DNA of 64,000 bases from Azospirillum cavernae (lineage in GTDB: Bacteria > Pseudomonadota > Alphaproteobacteria > Azospirillales > Azospirillaceae), in the NCBI RefSeq assembly GCF_003590795.1, contig NZ_QYUL01000002.1, positions 372,001 through 436,000 on the forward strand, read 5' to 3'. Of this stretch, positions 1-9,413 are shown one piece after another. The notes beneath the pieces were generated by a model. That model made no database searches. It had not been told where the DNA came from and saw nothing but the letters and a program-made list of their open reading frames with translations. Numbering within the stretch: the stretch's first letter is position 1; the number at the start of each line of letters is the position of its first letter. Both the position numbers and the translations under genes were made by a program.

Positions 1-956
1 GCGCCGCCCACCGTTCCGATGACCAAAGTGTGCGGTCCCAGCGGTTCGACGTCTCGCACCTTCAAGGTGACGGTCGGCAGGTCGCGGCCCTCGGCGACCG
101 TGTGTTCGGGACGGATGCCGAGCACGACGGCCAGTCCGTTGGTGGTCTCGGATCGCAAGGGCGTCGGGATGGCGACGCCGTCGGCGGCGCGGAACAGCGG
201 CCCTTCCGGGCCGGTCGCCAAATGACCGTCCAGGAAATTCATGCTGGGAGAGCCGATGAAGGCGGCGACGAAGAGGTTGCGCGGCGCTTCATAGAGGGTG
301 ATCGGGTCGGCGGCCTGTTCGATCCGGCCCGCGTTCATCACCACCACGCGGTCGGCCATCGTCATCGCCTCGACCTGATCGTGGGTGACGTACACCACGG
401 TGGTTTCCAGCCGACGGTGCAGCGATTTGATTTCGGTGCGCATTTCGATGCGCAGCTTGGCGTCCAGATTGGACAGCGGTTCGTCAAACAGGAAGACGTC
501 GGGTTTGCGCACGATGGCCCGGCCAATGGCCACGCGCTGGCGCTGACCGCCCGACAATTCGCGCGGTTTGCGGTGCAGATAGGGGCCGAGATTCAGGATG
601 CGCCCGGCCTCCGTCACGGCGGCGGCGATGTCCTCCTTGGGAAGACCGCGCACCTTCATGCCATAGCCGATGTTCTCGGCGACGGTCATGTGCGGGTAGA
701 GCGCGTAATTCTGGAACACCATCGAACAGTTGCGCAAGCCGGGGCGCTGGTCGGTCACGTCGCGGTCGCCAATCATGATGGTTCCCGACGTCGCCGTCTC
801 CAAACCCGCGATCATGCGCAGCGTCGTCGTCTTGCCGCAGCCCGACGGGCCGACCAGCACGACGAACTCGCGATCGGAAATCTCAAGATCAAGCGGCGGG
901 ATCACGCTGTGGTCGCCGAATGACTTGGTGATCGACTTCAGACTGACTCGGGACAT
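1..956 (-). CDS. Sugar ABC transporter ATP-binding protein (UgpC/MalK type), 3' end outside the window
   Basis: ATPase subunit that powers uptake through the two permeases encoded upstream in the same operon. About 318 residues are visible, starting MSRVSLKS at an ATG. Walker [10 protein letters not shown] is at residues 36-44, the Q-loop region reads FQNYALYPH, the ABC signature LSGGQ is near residue 134, and Walker B plus D-loop read [12 protein letters not shown]. The switch histidine is in [14 protein letters not shown]-type C-terminal domain has begun (IRPEH motif) when the window ends, as in the CUT1 sugar-transporter ATPases, which are usually 350-370 residues. It is the last visible gene of the deoxyribose operon, about 100 bases after the binding-protein gene and behind a strong hairpin. 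The substrate is inferred from context only. Confidence 0.93.
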   Translation of the reverse strand, partial: MSRVSLKSITKSFGDHSVIPPLDLEISDREFVVLVGPSGCGKTTTLRMIAGLETATSGTIMIGDRDVTDQRPGLRNCSMVFQNYALYPHMTVAENIGYGMKVRGLPKEDIAAAVTEAGRILNLGPYLHRKPRELSGGQRQRVAIGRAIVRKPDVFLFDEPLSNLDAKLRIEMRTEIKSLHRRLETTVVYVTHDQVEAMTMADRVVVMNAGRIEQAADPITLYEAPRNLFVAAFIGSPSMNFLDGHLATGPEGPLFRAADGVAIPTPLRSETTNGLAVVLGIRPEHTVAEGRDLPTVTLKVRDVEPLGPHTLVIGTVGG

Positions 957-983
957 GACGGGTTTCTTCTCTGTTCGCGGCCT

Positions 984-1010
984 CCGCCCCGACCAGGCCG
1001 GTCGGGGCGG
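984..1010 (-). other. Intercistronic hairpin between binding-protein and ATPase genes
   Basis: A perfect 11-bp inverted repeat (CCGCCCCGACC / GGTCGGGGCGG) with a 5-nt loop lies between the stop of the binding-protein gene and the ATPase start. No T-run follows on the transcribed strand, so it is not a classic terminator. Hairpins in this place often protect the upstream message and so raise the binding-protein yield relative to downstream subunits. That role is inferred. Confidence 0.6.
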
Positions 1011-1055
1011 AAACTTGCGGGCCTTGGTTTGCGTGAACGGATATCCCCGCTCCGG

Positions 1056-2513
1056 TTATTTCGCCGCCAACCCCATGGCGGCGCGGTAGGCGACGCGTTG
1101 CTTGTCACGCCCGAACTCGTCGGTCAGGCGGTTCCATTCCGTCGCCACCGTATCCAACGCCTGTTTGGGCGTGACCTGCCCGGCGAGCGCCTTCGACAAC
1201 TCGATCTCCAACACTTCGGTGTAGGAGAAATAGCCGGGAAGGCGCATGTCGAGCGCCACATTCTTGGCCGCGATCGACGCCGCTTGCGCGCCAAGATACT
1301 CCTTGGCCTCCCGGTCGGTGAACAGCTTCGACCACAGCGCCAGATTGCTGGTGTGCGAGGCGCGGTAGGGGTTCACGCCGGTGCCGCCGGTGATGGCGGC
1401 CAGACCGGACACCGCCGGGCTGGTCACGAACTGAATGTAGTTCCAGGCCGCGTCCTTTTTCGTCGAGGTCGCCGGAACCGCCGTCTGCCAGCCGCCAAAG
1501 GCCATGAAGGGCGAATAGACCACCTCGGCGAATTTGTCCCACTGCTTGGTCTTGTAATTGTACAGCTCGTTCGAGCCGGGCAGGATCGCCGAGCCGACCT
1601 TGCCCGCGATCTTCGACTGCTTGGGATCGGCGGCGATCACGCCGGTGTCGCCCCAACCGATGGATTCCGCCACCTGCCCACCGGCCACGGCGGCGTTGAC
1701 CTCGCCAAAGGAGAAGTTCAGCGCGTTGGGCGGGGCCAGCTTCGAGACGCGGATGTATTCTTCCAGGCCGCGCACCCAGCCGGGATTGTTGACCTGCGCC
1801 GCCATCGTGTCGGGATCGAAGAACATCGAGCCGGGGTTGCTCGGATGGTTGGTGTAGGCGGCGACATGGCTGAACAGGAACCAGAATTGTTGCCCGCCCC
1901 GGCGGAACGCCTCGGCGGTTCCCCACAGATTTTTGTCGGGGCGGGTGAAGAATTCCGCGATGTCCGTGTATTCTTTCCAAGTCTTGGGAATGGCCAGCTC
2001 ATAGCCGTATTTGGCTTTGAAGGCGTCCTTTTCCTTGGGATCCTCGAACAGGTCGATGCGGTAGGTGTAGGTGTGGACGTCGCCGTCCATGCTTTGCGAC
2101 AGGGTCTTGCCGTTCCACACCATCAAGCGTTCGCGATACACCGGCGCGATGTCGTCCCAATCGGCTCCCTGGCGCATCGCGGCGGGCATTTCCGACAGGC
2201 TGTCGGCAAAATCCGGCGTCCAGGCCGGGGCGAAGGACACCACGTCAAAGGCGTCTTCCCCCGAGGTCAGCGACGTGACGATCTTGGGATACAGCTCCGA
2301 CCAGGGGAATTCGACGACGTTGACCTTGCCGCAGGTCTTCTTGGTCCATTCGTCGCCCGCCATCTTCAGGGCCGAGGCGATGTAGGGGCCGGTCTGGGCG
2401 GCGACGGTCAGCGTGACTTTGGAGTAATCAGGGCTGCACGCGGCAATGGCCGCGCCGGAACCGGCGATGGACAGCGTGACGGCGGTGGTCGTCGCGAGAA
2501 GCCAGGATTTCAT
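1056..2513 (-). CDS. Extracellular sugar-binding protein of an ABC transporter (family 1)
   Basis: Periplasmic solute-binding protein, 485 residues from ATG at 2513 (MKSWLLATTTAV). I chose this start because a signal peptide follows directly; upstream in-frame codons are out of context. The leader ends at about residue 25. The sequence IAAC at residues 23-26 fits either signal peptidase I cleavage (AIA|A) or a lipobox. The mature part has the family-1 features of CUT1 sugar-binding proteins, including a C-terminal stretch with the W-x-Y-I-Q-F helix. It belongs with the two permeases and ATPase next to it. With deoC and a sugar kinase in the operon, deoxyribose or a deoxynucleoside is the likely ligand, but the ligand cannot be read from the sequence. 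Confidence 0.88.
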   Translation of the reverse strand: MKSWLLATTTAVTLSIAGSGAAIAACSPDYSKVTLTVAAQTGPYIASALKMAGDEWTKKTCGKVNVVEFPWSELYPKIVTSLTSGEDAFDVVSFAPAWTPDFADSLSEMPAAMRQGADWDDIAPVYRERLMVWNGKTLSQSMDGDVHTYTYRIDLFEDPKEKDAFKAKYGYELAIPKTWKEYTDIAEFFTRPDKNLWGTAEAFRRGGQQFWFLFSHVAAYTNHPSNPGSMFFDPDTMAAQVNNPGWVRGLEEYIRVSKLAPPNALNFSFGEVNAAVAGGQVAESIGWGDTGVIAADPKQSKIAGKVGSAILPGSNELYNYKTKQWDKFAEVVYSPFMAFGGWQTAVPATSTKKDAAWNYIQFVTSPAVSGLAAITGGTGVNPYRASHTSNLALWSKLFTDREAKEYLGAQAASIAAKNVALDMRLPGYFSYTEVLEIELSKALAGQVTPKQALDTVATEWNRLTDEFGRDKQRVAYRAAMGLAAK

Positions 2514-2551
2514 CGTTTCACTCCCATGGATGATTTTTTGGAACGGAGCGG

Positions 2552-3580
2552 TCATTTGATCGCGCCAAGCAACAGGCCGGACCGCATCAACCTGCTGAGA
2601 AGAGCCGCCATGACCATCATCGGGATGATCGCGATCAGGGCCGCCGCAGAAATCGCCCACCATTCATCCCCGCGCTGGCTGTTCTGACCGGCGACGAGAA
2701 TGGGAAGCGTCTGCCATTTGGAGGTCGTCAGGAACAAGGCGAACAGGAACTCGTTCCAAACAAAAGCCAGGGTGATCATGAAGGTGGCGATCAAACCCGG
2801 CATCGTCATCGGAACGACGATGTCGGTGAAGATCCGCCAGGAGGGGACATTGTCGACCATCGCCGCTTCCTCGACCTCGATCGGCAAGGCGGCGAAGAAA
2901 TCGCGCATCAGCCAAACGACGATCGGCAGCGAAAAGGCGACATAGGCCAGCGTCAGCCCGAGATAGGTGTCCACCATCTTGAACCCCATGCGCCCGAACT
3001 CGGTGTACATCAGGAACAGGGCGAAGGCGGCGACGATGGGCGGGAACATGCGCTGGCTGACGAACCAGAACACGATGTCGTCGTTGCCCAGCACCGGACC
3101 CGGCAAGGGCAGCCGGTTGGCCAACACCGACAAAAGCAGGGCCGCCGCGAAGGCGTCGAGCATCGCCGGAGCGCGCGGCAAGCCAAACCAAAGAGTGCCC
3201 GCCAGATACCCGCCCAACGCGACCACGAAAAAGAGGATCGCCGACCCCAGCCGAACCCGGAACGGGAAACGAACCAGCGCGTAGGCCGCCATCGCGCCGA
3301 TGGCCGTGGCGATCACCGCCGCCGTCACCCCAATCAGCGAGGAGGCCAGGAAGGTCGAGGAGAATTGACCGCGATTCCCGGAAAACAGATCCCGCCACGC
3401 GTTCAAGGTCGGCTCGAAATCAATGAAGGGCAGATAGGTCGGGCCATCGACCACCGACACCGGCGTTTTGAAGGACGTGATGACGATCCAGTAGAGCGGA
3501 AACATGGTCAGGACGAACCAGATCAGGCAACCGGCGAAGGCGAGCAGCCGCCCGCCGCCCTTGAGACCCCGGGCGCTCAT
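2552..3580 (-). CDS. Sugar ABC transporter permease, MalG-like, with an extra hydrophobic insertion
   Basis: Inner-membrane permease, 342 residues from ATG at 3580, which overlaps the stop of the preceding permease (ATGA). The EAA loop that contacts the ATPase is visible as EEAAMVDNVPSWRIFTDIV, followed by the PMTMPG turn. MalG-type proteins are usually 270-300 residues. Here about 50-60 residues, containing two hydrophobic stretches (around FFVVALGGYLAGTLWFG and AFAAALLLSVLA), separate the normally adjacent segments ARFPFR and RMFPP. This predicts two additional membrane segments in the middle of the permease. Operon position fits the partner of the MalF-like subunit. Confidence 0.9.
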   Translation of the reverse strand: MSARGLKGGGRLLAFAGCLIWFVLTMFPLYWIVITSFKTPVSVVDGPTYLPFIDFEPTLNAWRDLFSGNRGQFSSTFLASSLIGVTAAVIATAIGAMAAYALVRFPFRVRLGSAILFFVVALGGYLAGTLWFGLPRAPAMLDAFAAALLLSVLANRLPLPGPVLGNDDIVFWFVSQRMFPPIVAAFALFLMYTEFGRMGFKMVDTYLGLTLAYVAFSLPIVVWLMRDFFAALPIEVEEAAMVDNVPSWRIFTDIVVPMTMPGLIATFMITLAFVWNEFLFALFLTTSKWQTLPILVAGQNSQRGDEWWAISAAALIAIIPMMVMAALLSRLMRSGLLLGAIK

Positions 3581-4449
3581 CGGTATTTCTCCAGATAGGG
3601 TTTCAAGATGGCCAGATAGACGACGCCGATCACGGTGATGACGATCAGGAACAGGAAGCTCAGGGCCGACGTGTAGCCCAGGTTGAACTTCTTGAAGCCC
3701 TCTTGATAGGCGAACAAAGTCAGGGTTTCGGTGGACACGCCCGGCCCGCCGCCGGTCATGACGAACACGGTGTCGATGATCTTGTAGCTTTCGATGATGC
3801 GGACGAAGACCACGGCGACCGACACCGGCAGCATCATGGGAAAGGTGATGCCCCAAAATTGTTGCCATGGCGTGGCGTTTTCGATGTCCGCCGCCTCATA
3901 CACGTCATGGGGCAGGGTTTGCAGACCGGCCAGCAGCATCAGCACGACGAACGGCGTCCATTGCCAAACCTCGACGGCGATGATCGCGCCCAACGCCCAC
4001 GGGGTTTCGGTCAGATAAGGCAGATTGGGAAAGCCCAAACGCGTCATCAGATGGTTGAGCGGCCCCATGGTCGGGTTGAACATTTGGCGGGCGATCAGCG
4101 CGACGGCGACGGGGGCGATCAGCATCGGCAGCAGAAAGCCGACCCGGAACAGCTTTTCGCCGGGAACCCGCGCGTTGAGCGCCAGCGCCATGGTGAAACC
4201 GATGACATACTGCAAGGCGACCGACAGGAAGGCGATCAAACTGGTGGTGCCAATCGCGTTCCAGAAGCGCGGATTCTGCAAAAGGCTGGTGTAATTGTCG
4301 ATGCCGACAAAGCGCGACGGCGTCGGCGGCACCAAACGGAAGCTCATGAAGCTCGTGGTCAGCGAGTAGATCAGCGGAAAGATCGACACGCCCAGCACCA
4401 CCAGCAGGGCGGGCCAGATGAAAAAATACTTGATCGGGTCGTTGCGCAT
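3577..4449 (-). CDS. Sugar ABC transporter permease, MalF/UgpA-like
   Basis: Inner-membrane permease, 290 residues from ATG at 4449 (MRNDPIKYFFIWPALLVVL), seven bases after the kinase stop. Several hydrophobic segments span the length. The EAA loop reads YEAADIENATPWQQFWGITFP, typical of CUT1 permeases. The short N-terminus leading straight into the first membrane helix supports this start over the longer, Arg-rich upstream open frame. It pairs with the MalG-like permease, whose start overlaps its stop. Confidence 0.9.
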   Translation of the reverse strand: MRNDPIKYFFIWPALLVVLGVSIFPLIYSLTTSFMSFRLVPPTPSRFVGIDNYTSLLQNPRFWNAIGTTSLIAFLSVALQYVIGFTMALALNARVPGEKLFRVGFLLPMLIAPVAVALIARQMFNPTMGPLNHLMTRLGFPNLPYLTETPWALGAIIAVEVWQWTPFVVLMLLAGLQTLPHDVYEAADIENATPWQQFWGITFPMMLPVSVAVVFVRIIESYKIIDTVFVMTGGGPGVSTETLTLFAYQEGFKKFNLGYTSALSFLFLIVITVIGVVYLAILKPYLEKYR

Positions 4450-4456
4450 CGCCGTG

Positions 4457-5404
4457 TCACGCCTTCGCCAACAAGGCGTCAACCTCGGCGCGGGTCGGCA
4501 TCGCCGGGGCGGTGCCGCGCCGCGTGACCGCAATTCCGGCGACCGCGCCGCCAAAACGCGCCGCCGCGACCGGATCCTCGCCCCGCGCCAGAGCGGCGGC
4601 GAATCCGCCGACAAAGGCGTCGCCCGCCCCGGTCGTGTCGATCACCGTTCCAGCGGACAGCGCGGGCAGATGGATCGACCGATCCCGGTTGTGAAACAGC
4701 GCGCCGCGTCCGCCCAACGTAATCAACGCCGTTCCCACGCCGCGTGCCAACAGCGCGTCGCCCACCCGTCGCGCGTCGTCGAGCGTGTCGACCGGCAAGC
4801 CGGTGAGCGCCGCCGCCTCGGTCTCGTTCGGCACGATGTAGTCGCACAGGCCATAGATCGCCTCGGGGACCGGCTCCGCCGGGGCTGGGTTGAAAATGGT
4901 GGTGACGCCCGCCCGCCGGGCGATCTCCAACCCGCGCCGCGCGGCGGCGACCGGCTGCTCAAGCTGGGTGACGAACACCCGCGCGGCCTCGATCACGGCG
5001 GCGGCCTCGTCCACATCGGCGGGCGACAGGGTGGCCGCCGCGCCGGGATAGACGATGACCGCGTTCTCGCCGGTCTGGTCGTTGACATAGATGAAGGCGG
5101 CGCCGGTGGGGTCGGTGGCCGATTGCGGCGCCCGCGCCGTGACGCCTTCCCGCGCCCAGGCGGCCAAGGCCATGTCGCCGAAGGTGTCGCGTCCGATCTT
5201 GGAGATGAACGTCACCGCCCCACCGGCGCGGGCCGCCGCGACCGCTTGGTTCGATCCCTTGCCGCCCGGCCCCATGGCGAAGCCCGACCCGGCGATGGTC
5301 TCGCCGATTTTGGGCAGCCGGGGGGCCAGAAAGGCGACGTCGGCGACGAAAATGCCCAAAATGGCGATGCGCGCGCTGTTGTCCGTGGTCGTCATGTCCG
5401 TCAC
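4457..5404 (-). CDS. rbsK: PfkB-family sugar kinase (ribokinase type), probable deoxyribokinase
   Basis: Cytosolic ATP-dependent sugar kinase, up to 315 residues. The N-terminal PfkB signature GGKGSNQAVAAARAGG is present. So is the C-terminal signature DTTGAGDAFVGGF, whose Asp is the catalytic base. The GTG at 5404 overlaps the stop of the mutarotase gene (GTGA); an ATG at 5395 is equally possible. Ribokinase homologues in deoxyribose operons phosphorylate 2-deoxyribose to the 5-phosphate that DeoC cleaves. That substrate is inferred from the neighbours, since ribose would fit the protein equally well. Confidence 0.88.
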   Translation of the reverse strand: MTDMTTTDNSARIAILGIFVADVAFLAPRLPKIGETIAGSGFAMGPGGKGSNQAVAAARAGGAVTFISKIGRDTFGDMALAAWAREGVTARAPQSATDPTGAAFIYVNDQTGENAVIVYPGAAATLSPADVDEAAAVIEAARVFVTQLEQPVAAARRGLEIARRAGVTTIFNPAPAEPVPEAIYGLCDYIVPNETEAAALTGLPVDTLDDARRVGDALLARGVGTALITLGGRGALFHNRDRSIHLPALSAGTVIDTTGAGDAFVGGFAAALARGEDPVAAARFGGAVAGIAVTRRGTAPAMPTRAEVDALLAKA

Positions 5405-5856
5405 TCAGCCGTCGGCGGGATGACGCCCTTGGTGAACAGGAAGCAGCCGTAAAAGCGCGTCTCGCCGGTCGCGATCACGCAATAGGCGCGCTTGGCCTGC
5501 TCGTAAAAGGCCATGCGTTCGACCGAGACCAACGGCCAGGAGCGGCCCTCGGCGTGGTCGATTTCGCGTTGCAACTCCTGCTGGACCGGGGGCAATTCGT
5601 CGGGGCTGCCGACAATTTCCATCCGGGCGGCGGCGTCATCGACAAAGCTGTCGAGCGGCATCACCGACAGGATGGCGCGGGCGGCGCGGGCCGCCGACAC
5701 CCCGTCGATGCGCAGCAACCGGCCAAGCGCGGTCTGCCGGGCGATGGAGTCCGCCGGGAAATTGGTGTCGCACAACACCAGCCGGTCGCCATGCCCCATC
5801 GCCTTCAAGGCGTAGAGCACATCGGCGTTCAGGAGCGGGTCGAGGGTCTTGAGCAA
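5401..5856 (-). CDS. fucU: RbsD/FucU-family sugar mutarotase
   Basis: Small cytosolic protein of 151 residues starting MLKTLDPLLNADVLYALKAM. The GHGD motif near residue 21 and the C-terminal FYGCFLFTKGVI are characteristic of the RbsD/FucU family, which interconverts sugar anomers or ring forms before phosphorylation. It sits directly ahead of the kinase with a 4-base overlap, so it probably supplies the anomer the kinase prefers. The length matches FucU (about 140-150 residues). Family assignment is firm; the sugar is inferred from the operon. Confidence 0.88.
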   Translation of the reverse strand: MLKTLDPLLNADVLYALKAMGHGDRLVLCDTNFPADSIARQTALGRLLRIDGVSAARAARAILSVMPLDSFVDDAAARMEIVGSPDELPPVQQELQREIDHAEGRSWPLVSVERMAFYEQAKRAYCVIATGETRFYGCFLFTKGVIPPTAE

Positions 5857-5901
5857 GGCGTGTCCTCCTGTCTTGGCGTGGAACGGTTGCGATTCGGCGG
5901 C

Positions 5902-8286
5902 TCACTCGCCGTAGGGAATCCAGACATTCTTCACCTGAACGGCGTGGGGCAGGAAAATCCGGCCTTCCGCCGCCGCCGGGTCGTGCCAATCGGTCAGCAG
6001 CCCGTTGTCGACCAGCGTCCGTTTCAGATTGCCGACCGACAGACGTTCGGCCAGCGCCGAAACCTCCGCGCTGTTGAAGACCCACAGCGCGTCGACGTCG
6101 TCATGCTCGGCCAGCGTTTTCGCCAGATCGGCGGACGCGCCGGTGACGATGTTCACCACGCCGGCGGGCAGATCCGATGTTTCCATCACCTGATAAAAGT
6201 CGGTGGCGGCCAGCGGGTGGCGTTCGCTTGGCGCCACGACCACGCGGTTGCCCATGGCGATGGCCGGGGCGACCAAACTGATGAAGGCGAGCAGCGGCGC
6301 CTCGTCGGGGCAGACGACGCCGACGACGCCAATCGGCTCGTTCAGGGCCAGGGCGACGCCGCGCAGGGGCGGCGTGTGAACAGTCCCTTCATACTTGTCG
6401 GCCCACGCGCCATAGCTGAACAGGCGGGCGACCGCCGCCTCCACCTCGGCCAGCGCCTTGGCGGGCGGGGCGTCGGTCATGGCGGCGATGCGGGCGGCGA
6501 ACTCGTCGGCGCGGGCCGACAGGTTTTCCGCCAGATAATAGAGAATCTGAGCGCGGTTGTGCGCCGTCGCCCGCGACCAACCGTCCGCCGCGCGCGCCGC
6601 CGCCACGGCGTTGCGGATGTCCTTGCGGTTGCCTTCCCCGACCTCGCCCAGCCGAACGCCCTTGGGCGACAGCACGGGCCGGGAGTGATTGCCGTCCGGT
6701 CGGGCCTGCTTGCCGCCAATGAACAGCTTGGCGGTGCGATCAAGCGTCGGCGTGGCGAAGCGTTGCTCCACGCGCCGCGCCGTTGGCGGCGCGGCGACCA
6801 CGCGCGGCTTGCGTCCGGTCCAGGCTTTCGGCTTGAGATACTCCAGAACGCCCTCGCGCCCGCCTTCCCGGCCAAAGCCCGATTCCCGGCAGCCGCCGAA
6901 CCCGACGGCGGCGTCGAACAGATTGGTGGCGTTGATCCACACGACGCCGACCTGAAGCTTTGGCGCGATGTCCAGCGCAAGGCCTATGGTCTCGCTCCAC
7001 ACGCTGGCCGCCAGCCCATAGCGGCTGTTGTTGGCAAGCGCGACGGCCTCGTCGGGCGTGCGGAAGGTCATCGACACGACCACCGGGCCAAAGATCTCTT
7101 CACAGGCGACGGTGGCGCTGGGCTGCACCCCGCTCAACAAGGTCGGCGGATAAAAGCAGCCGGTTTGCGGCAGCTCCACATCGGCTTGGTGCAAGGTGGC
7201 GCCTTCGGCCACCCCGATGGCCACCAGCCGCTGAATCCGCTCCAACTGGACCGGGGCGACGATGGCGCCGAGATCAATGGTTTTGTCGAGCGGATGGCCC
7301 ACCCGCAGCGTCGCCATCCGCCGCTTCAGCTTGTCGAGGAAGACCGGGGCGACGCTCTCTTGCACCAGCAGCCGCGACCCGGCGCAACAGACTTGCCCCT
7401 GGTTGAACCAAATGGCGTCCACCACCCCCTCGACCGCGCCGTCGAGATCGGCGTCGTCGAACACGATGAAGGGCGATTTGCCGCCAAGCTCCAGCGTCAG
7501 CGACTTGCCCGACCCGGCGGTGGCGGCGCGGATCATCCGCCCGACCTCGGTCGAGCCGGTGAAGGCGATCTTGTCGACATCGGGGTGGGCGACCAGCGCC
7601 GAGCCGGTCGCGCCGTCGCCCGTCACGATGTTCAGAACCCCCGGCGGCAAACCGGCGTCGGCGGCGATTTCCGCGAAGAGAAGCGCCGTCAAAGACGTGA
7701 ACTCCGCCGGTTTCAGCACCACCGTGTTGCCGAGCGCCAAGGCGGGGGCAATCTTCCAGGCCAGCATCAGCAGCGGAAAATTCCACGGAATGATCTGGCC
7801 GATCACGCCGACCGGCCCATGGTCGGGAAATTCGCGCTCCTGAAGCTGCGCCCAACCGGCGTGGTGGTAGAAATGGCGGGCGACCAGCGGCACGTCGATG
7901 TCGCGCGTCTCGCGGATCGGTTTGCCATTGTCCAGCGCCTCCACCACGGCCAACAGCCGGGCGTGACGCTGAACCGCGCGGGCAAGCGCGTAGAGATGGC
8001 GGGCGCGGCCATGGCCGCCCAGCTTGGCCCAGGGCGCTTGCGCCTTGCGCGCGGCGGCGACGGCGGCGGCGACGGTGGCGGCGTCGCCCTGGGCGATCCT
8101 CGCCAAAACCTCGCCGGTGGCGGGGGCGATGGTGTCGAAACGGGCGCCGTCGGTCGGCGGAACCAGCGCGCCGCCAATGACGTGATGAAAGCCCTCGGCG
8201 TGACGTTTCAGCCAGGCGCGCGCCTCGCTGTCGGATTCAGGGGCGGGGGCGTAGGACATTTCGTCGAAATACCGTGCGACGTTCAT
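5902..8286 (-). CDS. Two-domain aldehyde dehydrogenase (ALDH16-like)
   Basis: 794 residues, about 300 more than an ordinary ALDH. Residues 1-500 form a complete ALDH domain with the general-base Glu266 (LELGGK), the nucleotide-site motif FTGSTEVGR and the active-site Cys300 in FNQGQVCCAG. From about residue 525 a second ALDH-like domain follows (RPVLSPKGVRLGEVGEG to the C-terminus). It lacks the LELGG and catalytic Cys motifs, so it should be inactive. ALDH16 enzymes have this architecture: an active domain plus a degenerate second one; bacterial members are active. The gene starts 4 bases after deoC. DeoC releases acetaldehyde, so oxidation of acetaldehyde to acetate is the natural role here, inferred from context. 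Confidence 0.88.
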   Translation of the reverse strand: MNVARYFDEMSYAPAPESDSEARAWLKRHAEGFHHVIGGALVPPTDGARFDTIAPATGEVLARIAQGDAATVAAAVAAARKAQAPWAKLGGHGRARHLYALARAVQRHARLLAVVEALDNGKPIRETRDIDVPLVARHFYHHAGWAQLQEREFPDHGPVGVIGQIIPWNFPLLMLAWKIAPALALGNTVVLKPAEFTSLTALLFAEIAADAGLPPGVLNIVTGDGATGSALVAHPDVDKIAFTGSTEVGRMIRAATAGSGKSLTLELGGKSPFIVFDDADLDGAVEGVVDAIWFNQGQVCCAGSRLLVQESVAPVFLDKLKRRMATLRVGHPLDKTIDLGAIVAPVQLERIQRLVAIGVAEGATLHQADVELPQTGCFYPPTLLSGVQPSATVACEEIFGPVVVSMTFRTPDEAVALANNSRYGLAASVWSETIGLALDIAPKLQVGVVWINATNLFDAAVGFGGCRESGFGREGGREGVLEYLKPKAWTGRKPRVVAAPPTARRVEQRFATPTLDRTAKLFIGGKQARPDGNHSRPVLSPKGVRLGEVGEGNRKDIRNAVAAARAADGWSRATAHNRAQILYYLAENLSARADEFAARIAAMTDAPPAKALAEVEAAVARLFSYGAWADKYEGTVHTPPLRGVALALNEPIGVVGVVCPDEAPLLAFISLVAPAIAMGNRVVVAPSERHPLAATDFYQVMETSDLPAGVVNIVTGASADLAKTLAEHDDVDALWVFNSAEVSALAERLSVGNLKRTLVDNGLLTDWHDPAAAEGRIFLPHAVQVKNVWIPYGE

Positions 8287-8290
8287 GGTC

Positions 8291-9286
8291 TCAGCTCATC
8301 GGGTGACGGTTGAAGGCCGAATAGCGGCCTGTCACATGGTGTTCGAGTTGCCGTTCAATGTCGGCGAGCAGGCTCGACGCGCCGATGCGGAACAGGGTCG
8401 GCTCCAGCCACGGGCGGCCCAGCTCCTCCTTCATCAAAATCTGATAGTCGAGGATGTCCTTGGCCGTCGAAATGCCGCCGGCAGGCTTGTAGCCGACGAT
8501 GGCGCCGGTGCGGCCGTGGTAGTCGCGGATGGCCCGGATCATCGCCAGCGTCACCAGACGGGTGGCGTTGACGCCCTCCTTGCCGGTCGAGGTCTTGATG
8601 AAGTCGGCCCCGGCCATCATGCAAACCAGCGAGGCGCGAACGACGTTGCGCAGAGTCTTGAGATCGCCCGTCGCCAAAATCGCTTTGACGTGGGCGTTGC
8701 CGCAAGCGGCGCGGAAATCGCGCATCTCCTGATACAGCGCGGTCCAATTGCCGGTCAGCGCGTGTTCGCGGGTGATGACGATGTCGATTTCGGCGGCGCC
8801 GTCGCGCACCGACGCTTCAATCTCCCGCAGCTTGACGTCGTGCGGCGCCAGACCGGCGGGAAAGCCGGTGGACACGGCGGCGACGGGAACGCCGCTTCCG
8901 GCCAGAGCGTCCACCGCCGTCGCGACAAAACGGTGGTAGACGCAGACCGCGCCGGTGGTGACGCCGCGTTCGGCCATGCCAAGGGCGGCGAGCACATCGG
9001 GACGAACCGGCGAACGGGCCTTGGCGCAAAGCCGCTTGACCCGTTCCGCCGTGTCGTCGCCGTTCAGCGTCGTCAGATCCATGCAGGTGACGGCCTTCAA
9101 CAGCCACGCCGCTTGCGCGTCCTTCTTGACGGAGCGGCGTCCGGGCAGGCTGGCCACGCGGCGTTCCGCCGCCGAAAGATTGATCCGAACATCCTGAACC
9201 CAGGACAAATCAAGCGGGATTCCGCCATTGCGCGCGGGATGGGCGTCACCGGACCGAACGTCCGAAGCGAGCGCAAGATGAGTCAT
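8291..9286 (-). CDS. deoC: Deoxyribose-phosphate aldolase
   Basis: Cleaves 2-deoxyribose 5-phosphate to acetaldehyde and glyceraldehyde 3-phosphate in the cytosol. 331 residues from ATG at 9286 (MTHLALASDV), with an AGGAGG ribosome site 8 bases upstream. The Schiff-base lysine is Lys231 in DFIKTSTGK; the second active-site lysine is Lys267 in VGYKPAGGI. The length is that of the longer, DERA-like class rather than the 250-residue E. coli type. It is the first gene of the catabolic operon, with the DeoR-type regulator upstream and operator-like palindromes in the gap. Confidence 0.95.
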   Translation of the reverse strand: MTHLALASDVRSGDAHPARNGGIPLDLSWVQDVRINLSAAERRVASLPGRRSVKKDAQAAWLLKAVTCMDLTTLNGDDTAERVKRLCAKARSPVRPDVLAALGMAERGVTTGAVCVYHRFVATAVDALAGSGVPVAAVSTGFPAGLAPHDVKLREIEASVRDGAAEIDIVITREHALTGNWTALYQEMRDFRAACGNAHVKAILATGDLKTLRNVVRASLVCMMAGADFIKTSTGKEGVNATRLVTLAMIRAIRDYHGRTGAIVGYKPAGGISTAKDILDYQILMKEELGRPWLEPTLFRIGASSLLADIERQLEHHVTGRYSAFNRHPMS

Positions 9287-9413
9287 GAGACGCCTCCTGA
9301 CGTCGAAACAAGAGATGCCGAACACCGGACGGCATGGAGGGCGCTCAAGGCCGCGCGGCGCGGGCCTCGCTCCAACCCACGCGCTTGGCCTTGGTCGGGT
9401 CTTTGGGTGCTTC

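Noticed and set aside
9350-9376. Possible further iteron-like sequence (CGCGGGC followed by CTCCA)
   Set aside because: The spacer is four bases instead of five and the left end does not fit; below the standard of the other copies.
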